In this document: one piece after another, positions 6,364 through 13,437 of the stretch | How the letters are laid out: each line of letters begins with the position of its first letter | Numbering within the stretch: position 1 is the stretch's first letter | From: JADGOV01 sp040002735 | Lineage (GTDB): Bacteria > Actinomycetota > Actinomycetes > JADGOV01 | Assembly: GCA_040002735.1 (NCBI GenBank) | Contig: JBDUDX010000025.1 | Location: 1 to 19,370 of the forward strand | DNA: 19,370 nt | Direction of reading: 5' to 3' | Program-made: the position numbers and the translations under genes | Notes under the pieces: generated by a model | Told to the model about the DNA's origin: nothing | The model's database searches: none | The model's input: the letters and a program-made list of their open reading frames with translations, nothing else

Positions 6364-7224
6364 GTGCGTCGCCGAACCCTGCGCCGCGAGGCGTTAGCCG
6401 CCGGACCAGCCCATTCGCCGCCGAGGTGGCGCCGCCTGCTTCTGCTGGCGCCGCTCTTGCCTCTGCTGACCGCGTGTGATTCGGAGAAGTGGGCACGCTT
6501 CGGCTTCCCGAAGCCGACCACCGAGCAGGGGCACCGGATCCTCACCCTGTGGGTGGGAGCATTCTGGGCGGCCATCGTGGTCGGTGTCTTCGTCTACGCG
6601 TTGATCTTGTGGGCCTGTTTCCGGTTCCGCAAGCGGGGTGACAAGCTTCCCCGTCAGGTGCACTACAACGTTCCGGTCGAGGTGTTGTACGTCGCCCTGC
6701 CATTTGTGATCATCGGCGTGCTGTTCTTCTACACCGCCCGGGACGAGAGCTACATCGACAAGCTGTCCAAGCAGCCGGACGTCAAGATCGGCGTCGTGGG
6801 CTTCCAGTGGAGTTGGCAGTTCAACTATCCGGACGAGAAGTTGCAGGTGACGGGCCGGATCGGGCAGAATCCTGTACTGGTGCTGCCGGTCAACAAGCGC
6901 GTGCAGTTCATCGAGACCTCACCGGACGTCATTCACTCGTTCTGGGTCCCCGACTTCCTGTTCAAGCGGGACGTCATACCGGGTCGCGCGAACCGCTTCG
7001 AGATCCGGACGGAGAAAGCCGGCACCTTTGAAGGTCGCTGCGCCGAATTGTGCGGCGTCTATCACTCACGCATGCTGTTCAAGGTGAAGGTCGTGCCCGA
7101 TGGTGAGTACCAGCGATTCCTGACGACTGCCAAGGCGCAGGCTGCGGCGGGTACCAGTGACATCTACTCCACGACGTCGGGTGGCACAGCTAACTCGGCG
7201 GCAGCTGTTGGGAGCGTGAAGTGA
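6364..7224 (+). CDS. ctaC: Cytochrome c oxidase subunit II (CuA subunit)
   Basis: A 286-residue lipoprotein subunit of the aa3 oxidase. The signal peptide ends in a lipobox LTAC with Cys38 as the lipidation site. Two membrane helices follow (about 59-86 and 105-124), then the extracytoplasmic cupredoxin domain. All CuA ligands are visible: His191 (VIHSFW), Cys226, Glu228, Cys230, His234 and Met237 in EGRCAELCGVYHSRM. It accepts electrons from the cytochrome bcc complex and passes them to subunit I. The GTG at 6364 is preceded by GAGGAG and gives a proper signal peptide; the longer open frame would overlap adoK. It ends with a GTGA overlap with ctaD, implying coupled translation. Confidence 0.97.
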   Translation: MRRRTLRREALAAGPAHSPPRWRRLLLLAPLLPLLTACDSEKWARFGFPKPTTEQGHRILTLWVGAFWAAIVVGVFVYALILWACFRFRKRGDKLPRQVHYNVPVEVLYVALPFVIIGVLFFYTARDESYIDKLSKQPDVKIGVVGFQWSWQFNYPDEKLQVTGRIGQNPVLVLPVNKRVQFIETSPDVIHSFWVPDFLFKRDVIPGRANRFEIRTEKAGTFEGRCAELCGVYHSRMLFKVKVVPDGEYQRFLTTAKAQAAAGTSDIYSTTSGGTANSAAAVGSVK

Positions 7225-8900
7225 CCCAGGTCCTCGAGCCGCCGCTGATCACTACCGGTCGCCGGGTCGATGTCGAGCCGGGCAGCCGGATTTGGCGTTG
7301 GATCACCACGACCGATCACAAGGTAATCGGTTACCTCTACATCATCACGTCGTTCATCTTCTTCCTGGCCGCCGGCTTGATGGCCGAGTTGATGCGTACC
7401 GAACTCGCTCGGCCGGGCCTGCAGTTCCTCTCGGAGGAGCAGTACAATCAGCTGTTCACCATGCACGGCACGATCATGCTGTTGTTCTTTGCCACACCGC
7501 TCTTTGCGGGCTTCACGAACTTCATCATGCCGTTGCAGATCGGCGCACCCGACGTCGCCTTTCCGCGGCTGAATGCGTTGTCGTACTGGCTGTATCTTTT
7601 CGGCGGCCTGATTGTCATGGGCGGGTTCCTGACCCCTGGTGGCGCCGCGGACTTCGGCTGGTTCGCCTACACGCCGCTGTCCGACGTGGTGCACTCACCC
7701 GGTGCCGGGGCCGACATGTGGATCATCGGCGTTGCGCTCAGTGGTTTCGGCACCATTCTCGGCTCGGTGAACTTCATCACCACCGTGTTCACCCTGCGGG
7801 CACCCGGCATGACGATGTTCCGGCTGCCGATCTTCACCTGGAACGTCTTCGTCACCTCGCTGCTCGCCATCCTGATCTTCCCGGTGCTCGCCGCCGCGGC
7901 CTTCGCCCTGCTCGCCGATCGGAAGTTCGGGGCTCACATCTACGACCCGGCCAACGGTGGGCCCATCCTGTGGCAACACCTGTTCTGGTTCTTCGGCCAT
8001 CCCGAGGTATACGTCCTGGCCTTACCCTTCTTCGGGATCATCACCGAGGTCATCCCGGTGTTCTCCCGCAAGCCGATCTTCGGTTACAAGGGATTGGTCT
8101 TCGCCACCATCTCGATCGCTGCGCTGTCCATGACGGTCTGGGCGCACCACATGTTCGCCACCGGCGCCGTGCTGCTGCCGTTCTTCTCCTTCCTAACGTT
8201 CTTGATCGCGGTGCCCACCGGCGTGAAGTTCTTCAACTGGATCGGCACGATGTGGCGAGGCCAGATCACCTTCGAGACGCCGATGATGTTCGCGGTCGGT
8301 TTCCTACTCACCTTCCTGCTCGGCGGGCTCACCGGCGTACTGCTCGCCTCACCGCCTATCGACTTCCACGTCACCGACTCCTACTTCGTGGTTGCCCACT
8401 TCCATTACGTGCTCTTCGGCACGGTGGCATTCTCGATGTTCGCCGGTCTGTACTTCTGGTGGCCCAAGATGACCGGCCGGATGCTCGACGACACCCTCGG
8501 CAAGATTCACTTCTGGACGCTGTTCATCGGCTTCCACATGACCTTCCTCATCCAGCACCTGCTCGGCATCGAGGGCATGCCGCGGCGGTACGCCGATTAC
8601 AACATCGGCGGCTGGACGTTCTACAACGAGATCTCCACGGTCGGCGCGTATATCCTCGGTGCTTCCACGTTTATCTTCATGTACAACGTTTGGAAGACCG
8701 CGCGACGCGGGGACATCGTGGTCGGGGACGACCCGTGGGGTTACGGCAACTCACTGGAATGGGCAACGTCCTGCCCGCCACCGCGGCATAACTTCATCTC
8801 GTTGCCGCGTATTCGGTCTGAACGCCCCGCCTTTGACATGCACTATCCCCATCTGGTGCAGCATCACGATCGAAATGCGGACCAGGAAAATACCCGATGA
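7221..8900 (+). CDS. ctaD: Cytochrome c oxidase subunit I (heme-copper catalytic subunit)
   Basis: A 559-residue polytopic membrane protein, the catalytic subunit of aa3 cytochrome c oxidase. Catalytic and metal-binding residues are in place: His82 (TMHG; heme a), His260 and the cross-linked Tyr264 in GHPEVY (CuB), His309-His310 in WAHHMFATG (CuB), and His393/His395 in AHFHYV (heme a3 and heme a). The proton-channel Asp111 in QIGAPDVAFPRLN and Glu262 in GHPE mark an A1-type, proton-pumping oxidase. About twelve membrane helices are expected. The GTG start at 7221 overlaps the ctaC stop and has GGGAG six bases upstream inside ctaC. The stop overlaps the ctaF ATG. Nothing is truncated or disrupted. 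Confidence 0.98.
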   Translation: MTQVLEPPLITTGRRVDVEPGSRIWRWITTTDHKVIGYLYIITSFIFFLAAGLMAELMRTELARPGLQFLSEEQYNQLFTMHGTIMLLFFATPLFAGFTNFIMPLQIGAPDVAFPRLNALSYWLYLFGGLIVMGGFLTPGGAADFGWFAYTPLSDVVHSPGAGADMWIIGVALSGFGTILGSVNFITTVFTLRAPGMTMFRLPIFTWNVFVTSLLAILIFPVLAAAAFALLADRKFGAHIYDPANGGPILWQHLFWFFGHPEVYVLALPFFGIITEVIPVFSRKPIFGYKGLVFATISIAALSMTVWAHHMFATGAVLLPFFSFLTFLIAVPTGVKFFNWIGTMWRGQITFETPMMFAVGFLLTFLLGGLTGVLLASPPIDFHVTDSYFVVAHFHYVLFGTVAFSMFAGLYFWWPKMTGRMLDDTLGKIHFWTLFIGFHMTFLIQHLLGIEGMPRRYADYNIGGWTFYNEISTVGAYILGASTFIFMYNVWKTARRGDIVVGDDPWGYGNSLEWATSCPPPRHNFISLPRIRSERPAFDMHYPHLVQHHDRNADQENTR

Positions 8901-9319
8901 AGACAAATGCGCGAATCTTCTACGTCATCACCGCCTTCTTCTTCGTAGCCGCGATCGTCTACTGGTTCTGGTCCAAGGATCCGACCGGTACGACGGCCCT
9001 GGCGTTCTCGGTGGCCCTCGGCTTTCTGATCGGCTACTACCTCGACTTCACTTCCCGCCGGATTCCGCTGCAGCCGGAGGACATGCCGGAGGCGGAGATC
9101 GCGGACGGGGCCGGCGAGCTCGGGTTCTTCAGCCCGCACAGCCCCTGGCCGATCGCCATGGCCGCCAGCGCGGCGATCATGATGCTGGGCTTCCCGTTCG
9201 GCTGGTGGCTGACCATCATCGGCGCCGGGCTGTTCCTGGGCACGTCGCTCGGCCTGGTGCTGGAATACCACGTCGATGACCGATCGGGAGACGCCTCCGC
9301 GAGCCACTTCCACTCCTGA
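8897..9319 (+). CDS. ctaF: Cytochrome c oxidase subunit IV (actinobacterial CtaF)
   Basis: A 140-residue small membrane subunit. Hydrophobic pairs lie at about residues 7-24 and 31-51, then a loop with the conserved PEDMPEAEIADGAGELGFFSPHSPWPI, then two more helices at about 92-122. This four-helix layout and the loop motif are characteristic of the actinobacterial subunit IV that caps the aa3 oxidase. The start overlaps the ctaD stop in an ATGA. It is the last gene of the ctaCDF unit. The next gene is convergent, with only 40 bases between, and no strong terminator hairpin is visible there. Confidence 0.95.
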   Translation: MKTNARIFYVITAFFFVAAIVYWFWSKDPTGTTALAFSVALGFLIGYYLDFTSRRIPLQPEDMPEAEIADGAGELGFFSPHSPWPIAMAASAAIMMLGFPFGWWLTIIGAGLFLGTSLGLVLEYHVDDRSGDASASHFHS

Positions 9320-9359
9320 GGCGGCCGGCGGGTGTCGGACCCCAACCCAATCCGGGACG

Positions 9360-10418
9360 TTAGCTCCCTGCCGCGGCACTGACCAGGTCTAGCCCGTGCC
9401 GCAGGCTGCTGGCGAAGACCACATTGCCGGGTAGCCCTTCGGGCCAGCCCTGTCCGGCAGCGATGATGGTGGTCGGCGGGCGCAGCCGCGGTACCGCCTC
9501 GAACACCGTGACGTCGGCGGTCTCCGGCAGCTGGGACCAGAGCACCACTGCGGCTGGCCCGCATCGCCGCACCGCATCGCCGACAGCGTCGGCCGGCGTG
9601 GCCGCGCCCAGCATCAGGCTTGTGACCCCATGCTCGGCCAGGGCGGCGGCCAGAACCAGCAGGGGCAGTACGTGCGTGTCGTCCGGCGCGCAGGCGAGCA
9701 ACGCCGGCCTGGGGCTGGCGGTGAAACCAGCTTCCAGCGGCTGCCGATGCAGCGCTCGGGCGGTGCACTCGGAGAGCAGATGCTCCACATCGACGCCTTC
9801 GCCGGTGTGCGCCCAGCGCTCACCCACCGCGACCAGCAGGGGCCGGAGCAGGTGCTCCCAGGTGGCGACCACGCCGTCGGCGGCGATCGCGGCCGTGAGG
9901 GTCTCGGTGACCGCGTCCCCGTCCAGGCTCATGGCCGCCCGCGCGAGGCCGCGGGTCCGCGGCGTCCCCCGTGCCAGGGACAGCACCCTGCCCCCGGTGC
10001 CGCCAAAGCGGGTGGCATGGGTGAGGTTGTCGCCAGCGCCGTCCCGCGCCGCTTCCCCGGAGCCAGGTGCGGCGTCGGCCGTCGAGCCTGCGGTGAGGCT
10101 CGCGCTGGGGGCGGAACGCTCACCGGCGGCGCCGGAGTGCTGCCGGGCATCCGGCGGGAAGTCATTGGGGTCAGCGAGGGCCACCCGGGCCGCCTCCGCC
10201 GGCGTTACACCGGCCAGCACGAGCCGGCGCATCGCCTCCAGGCGTGCCACGTCCGCTGCGGTGTACCGGCGATGGGCGCCGCTGGCGCGCGCTGAGGGGC
10301 CCAGGCCGTAACGGCGATCCCAGGTGCGCAGCGTGGTCGGGGCTACGCCGAGACGCCGGGCCACCGCGGCGACGGTCAGGGTAGGCCCCGACGGGTCGCT
10401 CTCGGTCCACTGCGCCAC
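9360..10418 (-). CDS. MerR-family regulator with B12-binding domain (LitR/CarH-like photoreceptor)
   Basis: A 352-residue regulator. An N-terminal MerR helix-turn-helix (about 13-80: TVAAVARRLGVAPTTLRTWDRRYGLG...HRRY) is followed by a low-complexity linker (about 85-155). A helical B12-cap domain with a W-x9-E-H motif (Trp202, Glu212-His213) comes next, then a Rossmann-like cobalamin domain. The last holds Asp247-x-His249, where His is the expected lower cobalt ligand, and Ser267-x-Leu269. W-x9-EH is diagnostic of CarH/LitR proteins, which use adenosylcobalamin to sense light and release DNA on illumination. The usual Gly of the D/E-x-H-x-x-G motif is Pro252. The GTG at 10418 follows GGGAG; longer readings would cross the control region of the divergent gene at 10531. 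Light sensing is inferred from these motifs and the nearby photolyase. Confidence 0.85.
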   Translation of the reverse strand: MAQWTESDPSGPTLTVAAVARRLGVAPTTLRTWDRRYGLGPSARASGAHRRYTAADVARLEAMRRLVLAGVTPAEAARVALADPNDFPPDARQHSGAAGERSAPSASLTAGSTADAAPGSGEAARDGAGDNLTHATRFGGTGGRVLSLARGTPRTRGLARAAMSLDGDAVTETLTAAIAADGVVATWEHLLRPLLVAVGERWAHTGEGVDVEHLLSECTARALHRQPLEAGFTASPRPALLACAPDDTHVLPLLVLAAALAEHGVTSLMLGAATPADAVGDAVRRCGPAAVVLWSQLPETADVTVFEAVPRLRPPTTIIAAGQGWPEGLPGNVVFASSLRHGLDLVSAAAGS

Positions 10419-10445
10419 GGCGCTCCCGTCCCTAGCCTGTCCGAA

Positions 10446-10477
10446 TTGGATGCCGGTCTTCTGTCCGGGATTAGCAT
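10446..10477 (+). promoter_or_regulatory. Candidate promoter with long spacer for the SDR-DUF2867 gene
   Basis: TTGGAT (10446-10451), a 20-base spacer, then TAGCAT (10472-10477). Over-long 19-20 base spacers are typical of promoters under MerR-type control, and a MerR gene starts just next to it on the other strand. Both boxes match only four of six consensus bases, so this is weak evidence. Confidence 0.25.
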
Positions 10478-10493
10478 GGGTCCGGTGCCGGTC

Positions 10494-10506
10494 TTGCACA
10501 ATGTAC
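10494..10506. promoter_or_regulatory. Possible binding site for the B12-dependent MerR regulator
   Basis: TTGCACAATGTAC lies between the divergent regulator and SDR genes. On the minus strand it reads GTACATTGTGCAA and contains CGTACA and TGTGCA. Each differs by one base from the TnTACA half-site I recall for CarH-type regulators. The 7-base offset does not match the 11-base repeat of Thermus CarH. Tentative. Confidence 0.22.
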
Positions 10507-10530
10507 GCCCCAGCTAGCCAAGGACATTCG

Positions 10531-12030
10531 ATGCGCTGTCTCGTCACGGGAGCGACCGGTTACCTCGGCGGTCGACTGGTGCCACGACTGCTCGAGGACG
10601 GCTTCGACGCGCGCGTACTGGCACGCTCGCCGGACCGGTTACGTGACGTTCCCTGGCTGCCCGCGGTGGAGGTTGCCCGCGGCGACGTGCTCGATGTCGA
10701 GTCGCTGACCAGCGCGCTGGCCGGCGTGGACGTCGCCTACTACCTCGTGCACTCCATGACCGCCGCCGGACGCGGCTTCGAAGCGACCGACCGCCGAGCC
10801 GCGGAGAACTTCGCCGCCGCGGCCGCCCGCGCCGGAGGGGCCCGCTTGGTCTACCTCGGCGGGCTTTCCCCGGCTCTCGGAGAGCTGTCGCCGCACCTGC
10901 GGTCCCGCCGGGAGGTCGGCGACATCCTGCTCGCCTCCGGAGTGCCCACCGCGGTGTTGCAGGCGGCGGTGGTCCTGGGCAGCGGCAGCGCATCCTTTGA
11001 GATGTTGCGGTACCTCACCGAGCGGTTGCCGGTGATGGTCACGCCCACCTGGGTACGCAACCGCGTCCAACCGATCGCAGTGCGCGACGTGCTGCGCTAT
11101 CTGGTGGGCGCGGCGACCCTGCCGGCGTCGGTGAACCGCCCGTTCGACATCGGCGGCCCCGACGTGCTCACCTACGCCGAAATGATGGCCGCGTACGCCC
11201 GGGTAGCCGGACTGCGCGCCCGGTTGCTGATCCCCGTACCGGTTCTCAGCCCCTCGCTGTCCAGTCACTGGGTGGGTGCGGTGACTCCGGTACCGGCGTC
11301 CATCGCCCGACCCCTGGTGGAGTCGTTGCGGCACGAGGCCATCTGCTCGGAGAGCGACATCCGGGAGTACGTCCCCGACCCGGCGGAAGGGCTGCTCGGG
11401 GTCGACGACGCGATCCGGCTGGCGTTGAACCGGATCGGCGAGGCTTCGGTGGAGACCCGCTGGTCATCCGCGTCCTGGCCGGGGGCGCCGAGTGACCCGC
11501 TGCCGACCGACCCGAACTGGGCCGGCGGATCGCTGTACGTGGATGAAAGGCGCACTCCGGTGGACGCGCCTCCCGATGCGCTGTGGCAAGTGCTGGAGGG
11601 CATCGGCGGCGACCGCGGCTGGTACTCCTTCCCGCTGGCCTGGGCGACCCGAGGCGTTCTGGACCGCATGGTCGGCGGGGTGGGCTTGCGTCGGGGTCGG
11701 CGCGATCCGGACCACATCCACATCGGCGAGACACTGGACTTCTGGCGGGTGGAGGAGATGATCCCGGGCCGGCTGCTTCGGCTACGCGCGGAGATGCGGT
11801 TGCCGGGGCTGGCCTGGCTCGAGCTGGGCGTCCAGCAAGACCCCGAAGCCGGCACCACCTACGTGCAGCGTGCCCTGTTCTCGCCGCGGGGGCTAGCCGG
11901 TCACGCCTATTGGAAGAGCGTTGCCCCCTTTCACGGTGTGGTCTTCGGAGGGATGGCCCGCAACATCACAGCTGCGGCTGAGCGGTCGGCAGTGATCGGC
12001 CGTCGACCGGCTGGGAATCCGTACCGGTAG
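10531..12030 (+). CDS. SDR/NmrA-like NAD(P)-binding protein fused to a DUF2867 domain
   Basis: A 499-residue two-domain protein. The N-terminal half (about 1-290) is an extended/atypical short-chain dehydrogenase. It opens with the nucleotide-binding LVTGATGYLGG (residues 4-14), and continues with an Asp-containing strand (GDVLDVESL), VAYYLVHSM and VYLGGLSP. The classical Tyr-x3-Lys catalytic pair is not obvious, as in many NmrA-like members. The C-terminal part (about 345-490) has DALWQVLEGIGGDRGWY and DFWRVEEMIPGRLLRLRAEMRLPGLAWLE, typical of DUF2867. The reaction is unknown. The ATG at 10531 has AAGGA six bases upstream. It is divergent from the B12-dependent regulator gene, which makes regulation by that protein likely. 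Its last 65 bases overlap, antisense, the end of the AI-2E-family gene. Confidence 0.85.
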   Translation: MRCLVTGATGYLGGRLVPRLLEDGFDARVLARSPDRLRDVPWLPAVEVARGDVLDVESLTSALAGVDVAYYLVHSMTAAGRGFEATDRRAAENFAAAAARAGGARLVYLGGLSPALGELSPHLRSRREVGDILLASGVPTAVLQAAVVLGSGSASFEMLRYLTERLPVMVTPTWVRNRVQPIAVRDVLRYLVGAATLPASVNRPFDIGGPDVLTYAEMMAAYARVAGLRARLLIPVPVLSPSLSSHWVGAVTPVPASIARPLVESLRHEAICSESDIREYVPDPAEGLLGVDDAIRLALNRIGEASVETRWSSASWPGAPSDPLPTDPNWAGGSLYVDERRTPVDAPPDALWQVLEGIGGDRGWYSFPLAWATRGVLDRMVGGVGLRRGRRDPDHIHIGETLDFWRVEEMIPGRLLRLRAEMRLPGLAWLELGVQQDPEAGTTYVQRALFSPRGLAGHAYWKSVAPFHGVVFGGMARNITAAAERSAVIGRRPAGNPYR

Positions 12031-13084
12031 TGGGCTCGGCCTTGGGGCGCCCCCGTCGGTGATCCCACACGTCGCGGACAATGACGCTGATCATGCCGGC
12101 CACCGGGATGGCCAGCAGCGCACCGAGGATACCGACCAGTTCCACCCCGAGGATCACGCTGACCAGCACGGTCAGCGGGTTGAGCTTCACGGTTCGGGAC
12201 TGGACCAGCGGCTGCAAGAGATGATTCTCCAACTGCTGGTAGATCAAGAACCAGACCGCGACCACGATCCCGTCCGTGGTGGAGGAGAGCAGCGCCACGG
12301 CCACCGCGACGACCGCGCCGATCGTGGCGCCCACCAGCGGGATGAGGTCGGCGATGGCGACGAACAGCGCCACCGTCCCGCGGAACGGCACCCCGAGGAC
12401 GAGCAGCACCAGGTACGTGGAGATCCCGCAGAGTGCCGCGATGAACAGCTGCCCGGTCATGTATCCGGTGACTGCGCGCCCGCAGTCGCTCGCGACCTTC
12501 GCCACCCGCTCCCGGCGTTCCGCCGGTAGGGCGCCCAGGGCGCCGCGGACCAGCGCCGGGCCTTCGAGGGTCATGAAGATGGTGAGTACCAGCACGACAA
12601 GGGCGCCGACGAGCGTGTTGGCGATGCCTTGGGCCACGGCCAGGGCAGGCTTGCCGAGGCCGCTCAACGACTCCTGCAGCTTCGCCTGGTTCTGCGCGAT
12701 CCGCTCGTCGAGTTTGAAGCGAGTGATCAGTTCGCCGACCGGGCCGCGGCCGCTGCGGGCCTGCTCCACGTATCGGGGGAGGTCGTCGGCGAATTGGTTG
12801 ACTTCCCGGGCGATCGGCCGCACGAACAGGGCGGCCAACCCGACCACCAGGATGGTGCCCAGGACGAACACCACCCCGGTGGCGATGCCGCGGCTGAGGT
12901 GGAACCGGCGTTCCACGACGGCGACGACAGCGTTCGCCAGTACCGCAAGGAAGGCGGCAACGACCAGCCACGTCACCGCGCGATGCAGCAGGACCAGGAG
13001 ATACACCGCCAGCGCGGTCAGCAGCACCATGGCGATGGTGGTGGCGATGGTCCGTACCGGAACCCGTTCGTGCTGCGTCTGCAC
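11966..13084 (-). CDS. AI-2E family (PerM/TqsA-like) membrane transporter
   Basis: A 372-residue polytopic membrane protein of the AI-2E transporter superfamily. Paired N-terminal helices (about 12-60) precede a third, then an amphipathic soluble region (about 95-150, REVNQFADDLPRYVEQ...). The C-terminal helix bundle holds the hallmark ADLIPLVGATIGAVVA and VWFLIYQQLENHLLQPLVQ segments. Substrates of this family vary: autoinducer-2 export, sodium/proton exchange, or none known. No substrate can be inferred here. I chose the GTG at 13084 because GGAG lies six bases upstream. A GTG at 13159 would overlap the stop of the DUF2945 gene in a GTGA and add 25 residues, so coupled translation from there is a real alternative. 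The 3' end overlaps the SDR gene by 65 bases. Confidence 0.88.
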   Translation of the reverse strand: MQTQHERVPVRTIATTIAMVLLTALAVYLLVLLHRAVTWLVVAAFLAVLANAVVAVVERRFHLSRGIATGVVFVLGTILVVGLAALFVRPIAREVNQFADDLPRYVEQARSGRGPVGELITRFKLDERIAQNQAKLQESLSGLGKPALAVAQGIANTLVGALVVLVLTIFMTLEGPALVRGALGALPAERRERVAKVASDCGRAVTGYMTGQLFIAALCGISTYLVLLVLGVPFRGTVALFVAIADLIPLVGATIGAVVAVAVALLSSTTDGIVVAVWFLIYQQLENHLLQPLVQSRTVKLNPLTVLVSVILGVELVGILGALLAIPVAGMISVIVRDVWDHRRGRPKAEPTTGTDSQPVDGRSLPTAQPQL

Positions 13085-13155
13085 CGTACTCTCCGCTCCG
13101 TTGGTCGAGCCGTACCTGGACTGGTCGGCGAAGAGCCGGCGAGATGGTCGAGCTG

Positions 13156-13365
13156 TCACTCAGCCGGTCGCAGCGCGGACGGCTTGTGTACCGCTTCGCC
13201 GCCGCTTTTCTCGCTGCGCATCAGGTACTGCGGCTCGCCTTTCGACGCCTTCACCGTATGGCCAGCGGCCTCGGTCTCGGTGGTGATCTTCTCCAGGACT
13301 ACGCCGACCGCCTCACCACCGGAGGAACTCCAGCGCACGCGGTCGCCCTTCTCAAATTCGGCCAT
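13156..13365 (-). CDS. Small DUF2945 / HVA1-type TUDOR-domain protein
   Basis: A 69-residue soluble protein starting MAEFEKGDRVRWSSSGGEAVGVV and ending in EKSGGEAVHKPSALRPAE. The G-D-x-V-x-W-x-S opening, the central TVKASKGEPQYLMRSEKSG and the KPSALRP end are the standard pattern of DUF2945, a small TUDOR-like beta-barrel. Members are common in actinomycetes and fungi. The molecular function is unknown; nucleic-acid or peptide binding is only suggested by the fold. The ATG at 13365 has a weak AGGGG site. It is divergent from the photolyase gene, with 72 bases between, and may be cotranscribed with the AI-2E-family gene behind it. Confidence 0.85.
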   Translation of the reverse strand: MAEFEKGDRVRWSSSGGEAVGVVLEKITTETEAAGHTVKASKGEPQYLMRSEKSGGEAVHKPSALRPAE

Positions 13366-13402
13366 GAGCGTGCCCCTACCACTGGGCCCCGGCTTCGCAC
13401 TA

Positions 13403-13429
13403 GGTTTGCATCAGTTCCCGTTGCGGTAT
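13403..13429 (+). promoter_or_regulatory. Candidate alternative-sigma (SigF/SigB-like) promoter for the photolyase gene
   Basis: GGTTT (13403-13407), a 16-base spacer, then CGGTAT (13424-13429), one base from the GGTTT/GGGTAT stress-sigma pattern. It is the same element, base for base and at the same spacing, as the one at 3520-3546 before erpA. The -10 box ends eight bases before the photolyase GTG, so transcription should start at or beside the start codon and give a leaderless mRNA. No ribosome site is visible, which fits. Confidence 0.55.
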
Positions 13430-13437
13430 CCCTGGCC

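Noticed and set aside
5340..6575. 411-codon minus-strand frame over adoK and the ctaC start
   Set aside because: Antisense to two well-supported genes and without recognisable motifs.
7292..8791. 499-codon plus-strand frame inside ctaD
   Set aside because: The ctaD frame contains all metal ligands of subunit I; this one is an Arg/His-rich shadow.
9320..9359. Bidirectional terminator between ctaF and the MerR-type gene
   Set aside because: Only a 4-base stem (GGGT/ACCC) is visible, too weak to call in such GC-rich DNA.
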